DNA of 64,000 nucleotides from Paraburkholderia sp. PREW-6R (lineage in GTDB: Bacteria > Pseudomonadota > Gammaproteobacteria > Burkholderiales > Burkholderiaceae). Below the pieces are notes generated by a model. It was not told the origin of the DNA. It did no database searches and saw only the letters and a list, made by a program, of their open reading frames with translations. Position numbers and translations under genes: made by a program. Positions 8,927-17,806 of this stretch are shown here, piece by piece (within the stretch, counting starts at the first letter, position 1; every line of letters starts with the position of its first letter). The stretch is taken from positions 1,027,222 to 1,091,221 of the forward strand of contig NZ_CP155075.1 in assembly GCF_039621805.1 (NCBI RefSeq). Reading direction: 5' to 3'.

Positions 8927-9937
8927 ATGAAAGCTGTTGTCTATAACGAGTCTGTTCCGCTCGATTCGCCCGATGCCCTGACCGACACCACGTTGCCCGA
9001 GGCTGAGCCGACCGGGTATGACCTGTTGGTGGAAGTGCATTCGGTTTCGGTGAACCCGGTCGATACCAAGATCCGTGGCGGCGTGCTGCCGCCTCCAGCG
9101 GAACCTAAGGTACTTGGCTGGGATGCGTCCGGCGTGGTGCGCACCGTGGGCGACAAAGTCACCCTGTTCAAGCCCGGCGATCGCGTCATGTACGCCGGTT
9201 CGCTGTTACGGGCGGGCACCAACAGCGAGCTGCACCTGATCGACGAGCGCATCGTCGGCCCGATGCCGAAGAGCCTTAGCTTCGAGGAAGCGGCCGCGCT
9301 GCCGCTGACCTCGGTCACGGCGTGGGAGTTGCTGTTCGACCGTTTGCAAGTGCGCGAAGGCAAAAATCCGATCGGGACGCTGCTGGTCATTGGTGGCGCT
9401 GGCGGCGTCGGCTCGATACTGGTCCAGCTGGCGCGCCAGTTGACCGGCCTGACCGTGATCGCCACCGCATCGCGGCCGGAAACGCGGGAGTGGGTAAGCA
9501 AGCTTGGTGCGCACCATGTGATCGATCACACGGCGCCGATGCCGAAGCAGTTGCGCGACCTTGGCATTGACCAGGTCGATTACGTGGCGAGCCTGACCCA
9601 CACCGACAAGCACCTCGTCGAAATCACCCAGATGCTGGCGCCGCAGGGCAAGCTCGGGCTGATCGATGACCCCGAGTCGCTCGACGTGCCGATTCTCAAG
9701 CCCAAGAGCATCTCGCTGCACTGGGAATTGATGTACACCCGTTCGATGTACCAGACCCCGGACATGATCGAGCAGCACAATATTCTGGTGCGCGTCGCCG
9801 AGCTGGTCGACGCGGGCGTGCTGCGCACGACGCTGGCAGAGCATTTCGGCACGATCAACGCCGCCAATCTGCGTCGCGCCCATACCTTGATCGAGAGCGG
9901 CAAGGCGCGCGGCAAGATCGTGCTATCCGGCTTTTGA
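8927..9937 (+). CDS. Zinc-type alcohol dehydrogenase/quinone oxidoreductase family protein
   Basis: A 336-residue medium-chain dehydrogenase of the zinc-lacking quinone-oxidoreductase-like group (YogA/ZADH type). The GroES-like N-domain has VSVNPVDTKIRGG and LGWDASGVV; the nucleotide turn is GGAGGVGS. Cysteine ligands for structural zinc are absent, as expected for this group, which reduces quinones or activated double bonds with NADPH. The region just upstream (8636-8926) holds no gene. It is convergent with the GNAT gene on the other strand. Confidence 0.9.
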   Translation: MKAVVYNESVPLDSPDALTDTTLPEAEPTGYDLLVEVHSVSVNPVDTKIRGGVLPPPAEPKVLGWDASGVVRTVGDKVTLFKPGDRVMYAGSLLRAGTNSELHLIDERIVGPMPKSLSFEEAAALPLTSVTAWELLFDRLQVREGKNPIGTLLVIGGAGGVGSILVQLARQLTGLTVIATASRPETREWVSKLGAHHVIDHTAPMPKQLRDLGIDQVDYVASLTHTDKHLVEITQMLAPQGKLGLIDDPESLDVPILKPKSISLHWELMYTRSMYQTPDMIEQHNILVRVAELVDAGVLRTTLAEHFGTINAANLRRAHTLIESGKARGKIVLSGF

Positions 9938-10058
9938 GATTTTGCGCAACACGCCTTGAAAACCAGGGCTGCCGCATGAGTACTTCGTCGCCGATGAGTT
10001 GACAGGTTAGCGAGTCGCGCGGTGGGCACATGTCCGCCGCGCGTCGCGCTCCGTTTTC

Positions 10059-10631
10059 TCAGTCGTGGAGATCGATGCGATAACGAAGCGCTTGGGCATT
10101 TCCATAGGCGGCCGTCTTCCTGAACCGTTCGATCACGAGACCACCGCATGCTGCGATGACCCGCTGTGAGGCCATATTGTCGGGATCGACCGTTAGCTCC
10201 ACATAGGGCAAGCCCCGTAGTCTCGCTTCTTCCAGCATCAGACTGAGGGCCTGCCGGGCGTAGCCGTTGCCGCGCCTCCACGGCACAACTGAGAAGCCGA
10301 TATGTCCGAGCACATGGGGCGGCAACTCGGCCGTTCCAGGCCGCCAGCGAAAGCCGATCGCACCGCTGACAGCGCCGTCCCAAATCCATCGGACGATGCC
10401 TGGCAGACGGGCGACGGTCGAGCCATCGGGCAGAGAGATCGGGCCACCCGATGCGGTCGGATCATCCAGCCCGTCGACGAATGCCGTTGCGTTCAATTTG
10501 ATGGCATCCAGCTGTTCGCGCGCAGCAATCTCCTTACGAACATTATCAGGCGACCAGCCGGCCTCCAGGGCCGAAACGTAGCTTCCCAGCATCGCAATCG
10601 TGGGCTTCAGGAGTTCGATCCTGGTTGTCAT
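10059..10631 (-). CDS. GNAT family N-acetyltransferase
   Basis: A 190-residue acetyltransferase. The acetyl-CoA-binding motif is seen as VVPWRRGNGYARQALSLML, the R/Q-x-x-G-x-G/A core, followed by VELTVDPDNMASQRVIAACG, the usual beta-5/helix region of RimJ-like enzymes. The ATG at 10631 is chosen because CTCCTGGAGCG sits about 8 bp upstream and the protein then starts like its family; the frame is open further to 10907, but that part looks like an older gene fragment. Substrate unknown. Confidence 0.85.
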   Translation of the reverse strand: MTTRIELLKPTIAMLGSYVSALEAGWSPDNVRKEIAAREQLDAIKLNATAFVDGLDDPTASGGPISLPDGSTVARLPGIVRWIWDGAVSGAIGFRWRPGTAELPPHVLGHIGFSVVPWRRGNGYARQALSLMLEEARLRGLPYVELTVDPDNMASQRVIAACGGLVIERFRKTAAYGNAQALRYRIDLHD

Positions 10632-10724
10632 TGTCTTCGCTCCAGGAGATAAAGTTGCGAACAGTTCAAGCGGCGGTGTCCAGGGTCGCAAAGTGACTGG
10701 ACCGGGCCGAACGACCCTTTGGTC

Positions 10725-10835
10725 GAACCGGTAGAGCGTCGCATCGCAGTCGCCGAGGGTCATAGAATGGCCAACATACTGACCGTCGGTTACAGCAGGG
10801 ACAACCTTTGCCCAGAATGCCGCCGATGCCAAGTT
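10725..10835 (-). pseudogene. Possible C-terminal remnant of another GNAT gene
   Basis: In the open frame just 5' of the acetyltransferase start, the sequence NLASAAFWAKVVPAVTDGQY followed by a Gly/Asp-rich segment ending TLYRF resembles the last third of GNAT proteins (asparagine-alanine-x-x-FW motif, then a terminal strand ending in F). No upstream half is found. It happens to be in frame with the intact GNAT gene, which makes the longer frame misleading. The assignment is tentative. Confidence 0.35.
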
Positions 10836-10970
10836 TTTCCCTGACGTGCCATATCTGCCAGTGACCGGGAAATGTGCACAGCGAGTCGGATACGACCGCG
10901 TTCCCACCCGTTATCCGTGCCTTCAAAACTCCCGGACGATGACTGTCAATCCAGGCAGGCGGATAGCCGC

Positions 10971-11888
10971 TTATGACTTTGCCACCTCGGCTGTCTCAGC
11001 CGTCTCGTCGCCGATTCCAAGTTCCTTCAGAAACCAGGCCTTGAACGTCTCGAACGCCTCGTGCCTCTGCGGCCATCTAGGATGCACAAGGTAGTGCCCT
11101 ACGTAGTCGACTTCCCGCGTAGAGCCGGCAAGCGGCCTCACGAGTTCGCCGCGTTGCAGTTCGCGTTCGGAGAGAAGCGTGGATTCAAGCACGACGCCCA
11201 GGCTGTCGACCGCAGCGGCGATCGCCATCGCGCTGCGGTCGAAGCGCAGGCCGTAGTGCGTCGGCGGCGGAAGGTGGTTTGCTTCGAACCATCCCGCCCA
11301 TTGGTACATCTGGACCTCACACTGAATCAGCGGCACGCCATACAGATCCTCTGGCGTGCGGATGTACTCCGCGAGCGCCGGCGTACATAGCGGTGCCAGT
11401 CCTTCCACACCGAGCGGGATCTTCTTGTGCGGCGAAGGCTTCGGTTCGCCATAGACGATATCGAGATCGAAGTCATCGTCGAAACGCGCGTACTCGGTGC
11501 TCGCAGAAAATCGCAGGTCGATGTTCGGATGATCCCGCACGAACCCCGCAAGCCGTGGCAGCAGCCATTGCGTCGCGAAGCTGGGCGCCGTGTGCAGTCG
11601 AAGCGGCGCGCGTTCCTCCTTGGTCAGCAGCGCAAAGCCGCGCTGCATCTCGTCCATGCCGCGCTGGATGTGCTCCATCAGCATCGCGCCTTCGCGCGTC
11701 AGGCGCACTTCCCGGGTGCTGCGCTGGAACAGCCGATGGCCAAGCAGCTCTTCGAGCTTACGCACGGAATGGCTAACCGCGCTCGGCGACAGGTTGAGCT
11801 CGCGCGCCGCATCAGCGAAAGAAAGCGATCGACCGGCAGCCTCGTAAACCCGGATATACGACAGCGGGACCTTGCGGAAAACGTTCAT
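10971..11888 (-). CDS. LysR family transcriptional regulator (GcvA-like), divergent from the transketolase operon
   Basis: A 305-residue LysR-type regulator. The winged helix-turn-helix occupies residues 9-67 (SLSFADAARELNLSPSAVSH is the key part). The effector domain has the GcvA-subgroup look (LHTAPSFATQWLLPRL). It is transcribed away from the split-transketolase operon, with 177 bp between the starts, and a T-N11-A palindrome lies 13 bp from its ATG. It most probably activates that operon in response to its substrate. Confidence 0.92.
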   Translation of the reverse strand: MNVFRKVPLSYIRVYEAAGRSLSFADAARELNLSPSAVSHSVRKLEELLGHRLFQRSTREVRLTREGAMLMEHIQRGMDEMQRGFALLTKEERAPLRLHTAPSFATQWLLPRLAGFVRDHPNIDLRFSASTEYARFDDDFDLDIVYGEPKPSPHKKIPLGVEGLAPLCTPALAEYIRTPEDLYGVPLIQCEVQMYQWAGWFEANHLPPPTHYGLRFDRSAMAIAAAVDSLGVVLESTLLSERELQRGELVRPLAGSTREVDYVGHYLVHPRWPQRHEAFETFKAWFLKELGIGDETAETAEVAKS

Positions 11889-11900
11889 GGCATTGATTGG

Positions 11901-11913
11901 TGAATGTCATTCA
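11901..11913. promoter_or_regulatory. LysR-box candidate (T-N11-A)
   Basis: TGAATGTCATTCA is a 13-bp palindrome (arms TGAAT/ATTCA) with the T-N11-A geometry of LysR recognition sites. It lies directly upstream of the LysR start and 153 bp upstream of the transketolase start, a normal position for the recognition site of a divergently acting LysR protein. Confidence 0.55.
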
Positions 11914-12065
11914 TCGCGTCTTGCAATCTTTTCTTTTGTCGGGCGCACTGGGTCAAGCATACATTACGTTCACCCCGTTTTCACACTGACCGATTGCTGA
12001 ACTGGAGACAACTGCAGCCATCGGGATCGTCGGGGCTCCCGAGTCCATCTTCCGCAGGAAAAGCC

Positions 12066-12959
12066 ATGACAATGACTATTGAGGCCGCGCCGCAAATCGG
12101 CCCAACATCAGCGCAACTCTCAAAAATTGCCGGTCACGCCTATCGCATCCGCCGCTTCGCGCTGCGCATGGGCGAAGTGCAAGGCCAAGGCTACATCGGG
12201 CAGGCGCTTGGACTCGCCGACGCGCTCGCGGTAGCCTGGTGTCATGCGATGAATATCCGCCCCGCAGAGCCCGAATGGGAAGGCCGCGACCGCTTCCTGC
12301 TCTCGCACGGGCACTACGCGATCGCGCTATACGCCGCGCTGATCGAAGCGGGCGTCATCGCCGAAGATGAACTCGAAACCTACGGCTCGGACGACAGCCG
12401 CCTGCCGATGTCCGGCATGGCGACTTACACGCCCGGCATGGAAATCTCGGGCGGCTCGCTCGGCCAGGGACTCACGATTGCGGTTGGCATGGCGCTCGGC
12501 CTGCGTCTGAAGGGCAGCCCGGCGACCGTCTACAACTCGATGTCGGACGGCGAACTCGACGAAGGTGCGACGTGGGAAGCCGCGCTCTCCGCCGCGCACC
12601 ACGGTCTTGGCAACCTCATCACCATGGTTGACATCAACCGCCAGCAGGCCGACGGCCCGTCTCATGACGTACTCGCCTTCGAGCCGCTCGCCGACAAGTG
12701 GCTGTCGTTCGGCTGGCATGTCGAGCGCGTGAATGGCAACGATCTGCCCGCGCTCGTCGAAGCGTTCGATCGCGCCCGTGCACTCAAGGAAGCGAAGCCG
12801 CGCGTCATTCTGCTCGACACGCTGATGGGCAAGGGCGTCCCCTTTCTCGAGACACGCGAGAAGAATCACTTCATCCGAGTCGATGCAGAGGAGTGGCAGC
12901 AAGCCATCGCAGTGCTCGACGAGAACCACAAGCAAGCCCAGCAGGGAGACAAGGCATGA
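12066..12959 (+). CDS. Transketolase-like protein, N-terminal (TPP-binding) subunit
   Basis: A 297-residue protein equal to the first half of a transketolase, which moves a two-carbon ketol unit using thiamine diphosphate. It keeps FLLSHGHYAIALYAAL, SGGSLGQGL and the diphosphate/Mg motif, here S-D-G-E...N with Ser replacing the first Gly of the usual GDG. ATG 12066 follows AGGAAA; an in-frame ATG two codons later is possible. It overlaps the next gene by ATGA, so the two halves are translationally coupled into one heterodimeric enzyme. Split transketolases are typical of dedicated sugar or sugar-acid pathways rather than the pentose phosphate pathway. Confidence 0.9.
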   Translation: MTMTIEAAPQIGPTSAQLSKIAGHAYRIRRFALRMGEVQGQGYIGQALGLADALAVAWCHAMNIRPAEPEWEGRDRFLLSHGHYAIALYAALIEAGVIAEDELETYGSDDSRLPMSGMATYTPGMEISGGSLGQGLTIAVGMALGLRLKGSPATVYNSMSDGELDEGATWEAALSAAHHGLGNLITMVDINRQQADGPSHDVLAFEPLADKWLSFGWHVERVNGNDLPALVEAFDRARALKEAKPRVILLDTLMGKGVPFLETREKNHFIRVDAEEWQQAIAVLDENHKQAQQGDKA

Positions 12960-13957
12960 CTGCCATCGCTGAAAAGAAACCTCGCCTGACCACGTCCGCG
13001 ATGATTGCGTCCATCGCATCGGAAGGCCAGAAGACGCGCCCTGCTCCTTTCGGCCACGCATTGGTCGCGGAAGCGGAAAAGCGGCACAACATCGTCGGCC
13101 TGTCCGCGGATCTGTCCAAGTACACGGACCTGCATATCTTCGGCAACGCGTTTCCGAAGCGGTTCTTCCAGATGGGCATGGCCGAGCAGCTTCTGATGGG
13201 CGCGGCGGGCGGCATGGCCAAGGAAGGCTTCATTCCGTTCGCCACGACCTACGCCGTGTTCGCGACCCGCCGGGCCTATGACTTCATTCATCAGATCATC
13301 GCTGAGGAAAACCTCAATGTGAAGATCTGCGCCGCGTTGCCGGGTCTGACGACTGGCTACGGCCCCAGCCATCAGGCGACCGAAGATCTGGCGCTGATGC
13401 GCGCCATTCCCGGCATGACCGTGATCGATCCATGCGATGCACTCGACACGGAGCAGGCCGTGGCCGCGATTGCTGCGCACGACGGCCCTGTCTATATGCG
13501 TCTGCTGCGCGGCAAGGTGCCCGCCGTGCTGGACGACTACGACTACCAGTTCGAGCTCGGCAAAGCGAAGATGCTGCGAGACGGGAAGGACGCCCTCATT
13601 ATCTCGTCCGGCATCATGACAATGCGCGCGCTTGACGCCGCACAAGCACTCGATGACGGGTCGGCTAGCGTTGGCGTATTGCACGTGCCGACAATCAAGC
13701 CGCTCGACGAAGCGACCATCATCGAGCAATGCAGGAAGCAGGGACGCCTTGTGATCGTCGCGGAGAATCACAGCGTCATCGGGGGCCTCGGCGATGCGGT
13801 GACGAGCGCGCTCGTGCGCCACCGCGTGCTGCCTGAATTCCGGCATATCGGCCTGCCCGACCAGTTCCTCGACGCGGGCGCGCTACCGACGCTGCACGAC
13901 CGCTACGGCATCTCGACGGCTTCAATCGTCGAGTCGATCAAGACGTGGCTGAAGTAA
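12956..13957 (+). CDS. Transketolase-like protein, C-terminal (pyrimidine-binding) subunit
   Basis: A 333-residue partner subunit with the transketolase pyrimidine domain (from about residue 25) and C-terminal domain (about 210 on). The TPP-activating glutamate lies in FFQMGMAEQLLMG; the following LPGLTTGYGPSHQATEDLAL is the standard family stretch. The start ATG overlaps the stop of the upstream subunit by 4 bp. It is followed after 17 bp by a beta-hydroxyacid dehydrogenase gene. No kinase or isomerase is present in the operon, so the donor may be a non-phosphorylated ketose or oxoacid. Confidence 0.9.
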   Translation: MTAIAEKKPRLTTSAMIASIASEGQKTRPAPFGHALVAEAEKRHNIVGLSADLSKYTDLHIFGNAFPKRFFQMGMAEQLLMGAAGGMAKEGFIPFATTYAVFATRRAYDFIHQIIAEENLNVKICAALPGLTTGYGPSHQATEDLALMRAIPGMTVIDPCDALDTEQAVAAIAAHDGPVYMRLLRGKVPAVLDDYDYQFELGKAKMLRDGKDALIISSGIMTMRALDAAQALDDGSASVGVLHVPTIKPLDEATIIEQCRKQGRLVIVAENHSVIGGLGDAVTSALVRHRVLPEFRHIGLPDQFLDAGALPTLHDRYGISTASIVESIKTWLK

Positions 13958-13974
13958 CCCCGAGGGCGGACATC

Positions 13975-14820
13975 ATGAATGTGACATTTATCGGCATCGG
14001 CGCGATCGGCTTGCCGATGGCATTGCAGATCAAACGCGCGGGCCACACCGTGACCGGCGTCGATCTCTCGAGCCGCGCACGGGAATGTGGCCAGGAAAGC
14101 GGCCTTGCCACTGTGGACAGCTTCGGCGCCGCGCCCCGTTCCGACGTGGTGGTCGCGATGGTCGCGACACCTCAGCAACTCGCCTCGCTGGTCGACAGCG
14201 TGGGCACGAAACTGGAAGGCCAGACATGGATCGTCATGTCAACGGTCGGCCCGGATGCGGTGCGCGAACAGGGCGAACGTCTCGTTGCGGCAGGCGCGCG
14301 GGTCGTCGATGCCCCCGTGACGGGCGGCACCGCACGCGCGAAAACCGGCGAACTCGTGATCTTCGCATCAGGCCGGCAGGCGGACATCGACGCGGTGCGC
14401 CCGGTGCTCGACGCAATGGGCAGCGTGCGCGTCACCGGTCAGAGGCTCGGCGACGGTCAGGCCATCAAGGTCGTGAACCAGCATCTGTGCTCGGTGCATA
14501 TCGTGGCCGCCGCAGAAGCGCTTAGCCTCGCACGCTCGCTCGGTCTCGATCCTGCCGCGGTACTCGAACTGGTCGAGAAAGGCGCGGCAGGCTCCTGGAT
14601 GCTGTCCGACCGCGGCCCCCGCATGCTTCAGGGGACCGACGTAACGGTCACGAGTTCGATCAACATTTTCGTGAAGGATAGCGATCTTGTCGCTCAAGCG
14701 GCGAAATCGTGCGGTGCGGACGTGCCGCTGCTTTCCATTGCGAAGGCCCGTTATACCAGGGCGGCAGAAGAAGGACTCGGCCTGCGCGACGACAGCCGCG
14801 TGATTGAAACCTGGCGCTAG
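13975..14820 (+). CDS. NAD-binding beta-hydroxyacid dehydrogenase (HIBADH/6PGDH-like)
   Basis: A 281-residue member of the 3-hydroxyisobutyrate dehydrogenase family. The nucleotide motif GIGAIGLPMA is near residue 7, the substrate loop reads DAPVTGGTARAKTGEL, and the catalytic Lys lies in GDGQAIKVVNQ; KDSDLV marks the C-terminal helix. The family oxidises 3-hydroxyacids or reduces semialdehydes and glyoxylate. ATG 13975 after GAGGG is preferred to an in-frame ATG at 13945 that lies inside the previous gene. In this operon it could make or remove the carbonyl compound handled by the split transketolase. Confidence 0.9.
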   Translation: MNVTFIGIGAIGLPMALQIKRAGHTVTGVDLSSRARECGQESGLATVDSFGAAPRSDVVVAMVATPQQLASLVDSVGTKLEGQTWIVMSTVGPDAVREQGERLVAAGARVVDAPVTGGTARAKTGELVIFASGRQADIDAVRPVLDAMGSVRVTGQRLGDGQAIKVVNQHLCSVHIVAAAEALSLARSLGLDPAAVLELVEKGAAGSWMLSDRGPRMLQGTDVTVTSSINIFVKDSDLVAQAAKSCGADVPLLSIAKARYTRAAEEGLGLRDDSRVIETWR

Positions 14821-14927
14821 GCGCCGCGCCGTCCAGCTTTCAACGTGACGAGCGCTCGACGAAGCGCAAACGATGGGCCGTCTTCCTGAGAGAAGGCGAC
14901 CGGTTAAAGTAATGGAGACAACTCACC

Positions 14928-16235
14928 ATGAATACGAGCAAACGAGGCCGCGCGGTTAAGGTCGCCGTCGCGTCGATGATCGGCTCAGCAGTCGAGAGCT
15001 ATGACTTTTTCATTTATGGAACGGCCGCTGCCGCGTGGTTCGGCAAGATCTTCTTTCACACCGCGGAGCCAATCGTCGGCATCATGGCGGCCTTCGCCAC
15101 GCTGGCCATCGGTTTCCTCATGCGCCCGCTTGGCGGCTATCTCGCAGGCCACTATGGGGACCGCATCGGCCGCAAGGCGGTGCTGTTCTGGTCGCTGGTC
15201 GCGATGGGCGGCGCAACCGTGCTAATCGGGTTTTTGCCGACTTACTCGCAGGCTGGCGTCGTCGCGCCCATCCTGCTGATTCTTCTGCGCATGATTCAGG
15301 GCATCGGCTTTGGTGCGGAATGGGGAGGCGCGGTTCTGATGGCGTGCGAACATGCGCCTGCAAAACGCCGCGGCTTTTTTGGCGCGATCCCACAGATCGG
15401 CATTCCGCTCGGCCTCCTGCTCGCGAACGGCGCGTTTTTGCTGTCGGGCGCGTTGCTGGAGGGGGACTGGATCTGGCGCACGCCGTTCCTGATGTCGTTC
15501 CTGATGGTTGCCATCGGCATCTTCATCCGGATGAGCGTATCGGAATCGCCTGAATTCGAAGCGGTAAAGGCAGAGAACAAGGTGATGAAGCAGCCTGCGC
15601 TCGAAGTCGTCAAAAGCGACTGGCGCAGCATCCTGAAGATCGTCGGCCTGCGCATGGCGGAGACCGGTGGCTACTACATCACAACCAGCTTCATGTTGTC
15701 ATACGTGGCGCTCGCGCATGTGTCGACAACCCGCCATATCCTGTGGGGTACGTTGATTGGCTCGGCGGTCGGACTTGTGAGCCATCTGATGTACGGCGCT
15801 CTTAGCGACAGGATCGGCCGCCGTCCGGTTTTCATGTTCGGCGCGCTCTTTACCATCGCCTTTGGTGTGCCGATGTTCATGCTGATCAACACCGGCGCAA
15901 TCATCATGGTGATCGTTGCGGTCGCGCTGTCTCTGCTGTTCAGCCACGATCCGATTTTTGCAGTGGAGGCTAGCTGGTTCTCCGAGCAGTTCCCTGCAAA
16001 CGTGCGCTCCTCGGGCATTTCGCTGGGCTACAACGGGGCGTCGGTGATCGCGGGGTTGCTGCCGATCATCGCGACGGGCATGTTCGGCGCCTTTGGCTGG
16101 ATCGGGCCCGCACTGATGTTCTCGGCGCTCGGAGTGGTATCGGCCTGCTGTGCCCTGACTATGAGGGAAACCGCGCCGGCCGTGCTCGAAAAGCGAGGCC
16201 AGCGCGCGAAACCGGAGCCCAGGCTCGCCGCCTGA
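14928..16235 (+). CDS. MFS transporter of the metabolite:H+ symporter (MHS) family
   Basis: A 435-residue, twelve-helix carrier related to KgtP, ShiA and ProP. The first helix region reads VESYDFFIYGTAAAAWFG and the loop 2-3 signature is present as GHYGDRIGRKAVL. These symporters usually import carboxylates, osmolytes or sugar acids. It follows the dehydrogenase by 107 bp in the same direction and ends with a strong terminator, so it is probably the uptake system for the transketolase pathway substrate. A RBS (AATGGAGA) precedes the ATG. Confidence 0.92.
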   Translation: MNTSKRGRAVKVAVASMIGSAVESYDFFIYGTAAAAWFGKIFFHTAEPIVGIMAAFATLAIGFLMRPLGGYLAGHYGDRIGRKAVLFWSLVAMGGATVLIGFLPTYSQAGVVAPILLILLRMIQGIGFGAEWGGAVLMACEHAPAKRRGFFGAIPQIGIPLGLLLANGAFLLSGALLEGDWIWRTPFLMSFLMVAIGIFIRMSVSESPEFEAVKAENKVMKQPALEVVKSDWRSILKIVGLRMAETGGYYITTSFMLSYVALAHVSTTRHILWGTLIGSAVGLVSHLMYGALSDRIGRRPVFMFGALFTIAFGVPMFMLINTGAIIMVIVAVALSLLFSHDPIFAVEASWFSEQFPANVRSSGISLGYNGASVIAGLLPIIATGMFGAFGWIGPALMFSALGVVSACCALTMRETAPAVLEKRGQRAKPEPRLAA

Positions 16236-16266
16236 AGCAATCATTGCTCAGTTCCGCGACATACGA

Positions 16267-16290
16267 GCCCGCCCCTCCCGGCGGGCTTTT
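16267..16290 (+). terminator. Rho-independent terminator of the transketolase/transporter operon
   Basis: GCCCGCC (16267-16273) and GGCGGGC (16280-16286) form a 7-bp GC stem with a 6-nt loop, followed directly by TTTTC. It lies 31 bp after the MFS stop codon. Confidence 0.8.
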
Positions 16291-16350
16291 CAAATCCCGA
16301 GCCACCGAGCTGCATCGCGCCAAATGACGACCGGTGTTTTTTTGGTCCCC

Positions 16351-16449
16351 CCAGTTGGACAGCAACCGGCTACCTGGCGCGAATCCCATCGACTGGAAAT
16401 AGCCGTTGAGTCCCCACGCCAACAGAAAAACAGAAACGCGTGGCGGAAC
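16351..16449 (-). pseudogene. Remnant of a GlpT-like (organophosphate:Pi antiporter) MFS transporter, phnB-like
   Basis: On the minus strand the frame reads RVSVFLLAWGLNGYFQSMGF followed by APGSRLLSNW. The W-G-x-N-G-x-x-Q-S-x-G-x-x-P pattern is the diagnostic helix-4 region of GlpT/UhpT-type carriers. The frame starts after a stop and runs out of similarity after the Trp, so only one conserved block survives. It lies right behind phosphonoacetate hydrolase in the same orientation, where related phn loci carry a GlpT-like transporter. I conclude a lost transporter gene. Confidence 0.6.
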
Positions 16450-16565
16450 TCAACGGCCAGTTCGCCGTTCACCACAGGGCCGCGCCGACGATCATCATTG
16501 TGTCGCTGCCAGTTTGTCGCTCTAATGGCCGTTGCGGTCTTTGCCGCACCGGCCATTCCTTGTCT

Positions 16566-17792
16566 TCAGGCGAGGTGATTCAATGCAAGATCGAATACAT
16601 CGAAATTTCGCAAACGCCGTGTACCGGCAATGTCGCGCAGCTTGCGATTAAAGATGAGGGGCACCTTCTGTTCCGACAAGCCGCCGTGAGACCGCAGCGG
16701 TACGGTGAGTCCAGACAGATCGTGCTTGTCGGCGGCGCTGCCAAGCACCGTGAGCCGTTCGCCCAGCACGACAATGTCGCCGATCCGGTCCGACGGTAGC
16801 TCGAACCGCTCGCTTGCCTCCGCCCGGGTCAGTACCGCCTCCACTCCGTCGATTGCGGCAATGAACGCCATGATTTCGCGTCCGCTTACATTGCCGTCTC
16901 GCAGATAGACGGTCGCGTAGGAGCCCAGTGCGCCGTGATGGACCACGTACGGATCGGTGATAGGCAGAATGACGCGCGTTGCCTGCGCACCATACTGCTC
17001 GTCGAGCCTGTCCTGCAGAAAAACTATGTTCGGACGCCCGATCGCATCGGTTTTAGCGTTCATGCCGTGATCGGCCGTCACGCCCAGCACCGCGCCTTCG
17101 TCGTGCAATCGCTGCAGGTAGTGGTCCATCATTGCGTAAAAGGCGTTCGCCTCGGGTGTACCTGGCGCATGCTTGTGCTGCACGTAGTCAGTGGTAGAGA
17201 GGTACATCAGGTCCGGCCGCTCCTCACGCAGAATGGACAGACCGGCGGCAAAGACGAATTCGGAGAGTTCCGCGCTATACACCGAAGGCACCGGCATGCC
17301 GACTCTCGCAAGAATGTCGTCGATGCCATGCTGCTGCCGCGTGACCTGGTCGGCTTTCTCCGCTGAAAAGCAGATCCCTTCCAGACGGTGGCCTAGCAGA
17401 CTTCGCAGCTTGTCCTTCGCCGTCACCACCGCGACACTGGCGCCCGCGCGCGCCATCTCGGCAAGAATGGTGGGCGCGCGCAGATACCTGGGGTCGTTCA
17501 TCAGGACTTCAGTTTGGGTCTCTTCGTCGAAAAAGAAATTGCCACATATGCCATGCACCGAGGGCGGTGCGCCGGTGACGATGGACAGGTTGTTCGGGTT
17601 GGTAAATGACGGTACGACGCAATCGCCCGCGAGCACCGTTCCAGACGATCGCAAGCTGGCAAGAAATGGCGCCTTGCCAGCGAGGATCGCCTGATTGACG
17701 TAGTCCTGCTCGCAGCCGTCGACACACACCACGATCGTCGGTTGAGAAGGTATCGAGTAGGTCCGGTTATTGACTTCGATCTTACGACTCAT
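16566..17792 (-). CDS. phnA: Phosphonoacetate hydrolase
   Basis: A 408-residue enzyme of the alkaline-phosphatase superfamily, the usual length for phosphonoacetate hydrolase, which splits phosphonoacetate into acetate and phosphate using two Zn ions. Expected landmarks are present: an early metal Asp in VVCVDGCEQDY, the nucleophile Thr in PSFTNPNNLSIVTG, the second-site metal ligands in STTDYVQHKHAPGT, TADHGMNAK, and a late His (RSHGGLSEQ). It appears intact. The LysR gene on its 5' side is truncated and the transporter remnant on its 3' side is broken, so induction and uptake are doubtful. It is convergent with the MHS transporter gene. Confidence 0.92.
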   Translation of the reverse strand: MSRKIEVNNRTYSIPSQPTIVVCVDGCEQDYVNQAILAGKAPFLASLRSSGTVLAGDCVVPSFTNPNNLSIVTGAPPSVHGICGNFFFDEETQTEVLMNDPRYLRAPTILAEMARAGASVAVVTAKDKLRSLLGHRLEGICFSAEKADQVTRQQHGIDDILARVGMPVPSVYSAELSEFVFAAGLSILREERPDLMYLSTTDYVQHKHAPGTPEANAFYAMMDHYLQRLHDEGAVLGVTADHGMNAKTDAIGRPNIVFLQDRLDEQYGAQATRVILPITDPYVVHHGALGSYATVYLRDGNVSGREIMAFIAAIDGVEAVLTRAEASERFELPSDRIGDIVVLGERLTVLGSAADKHDLSGLTVPLRSHGGLSEQKVPLIFNRKLRDIAGTRRLRNFDVFDLALNHLA

Positions 17793-17806
17793 TCAAGACC
17801 TCTCTG

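Noticed and set aside
10971..11888. Considered whether this LysR protein is an AmpR-type regulator of the beta-lactamase
   Set aside because: It lies 10 kb from the beta-lactamase and directly divergent from the transketolase operon with a LysR box, so local control is far more likely.
12866..13846. A 326-codon minus-strand frame opposite the transketolase C-subunit gene
   Set aside because: Composition typical of antisense frames (His/Arg-rich) and no motif; the plus-strand gene is certain.
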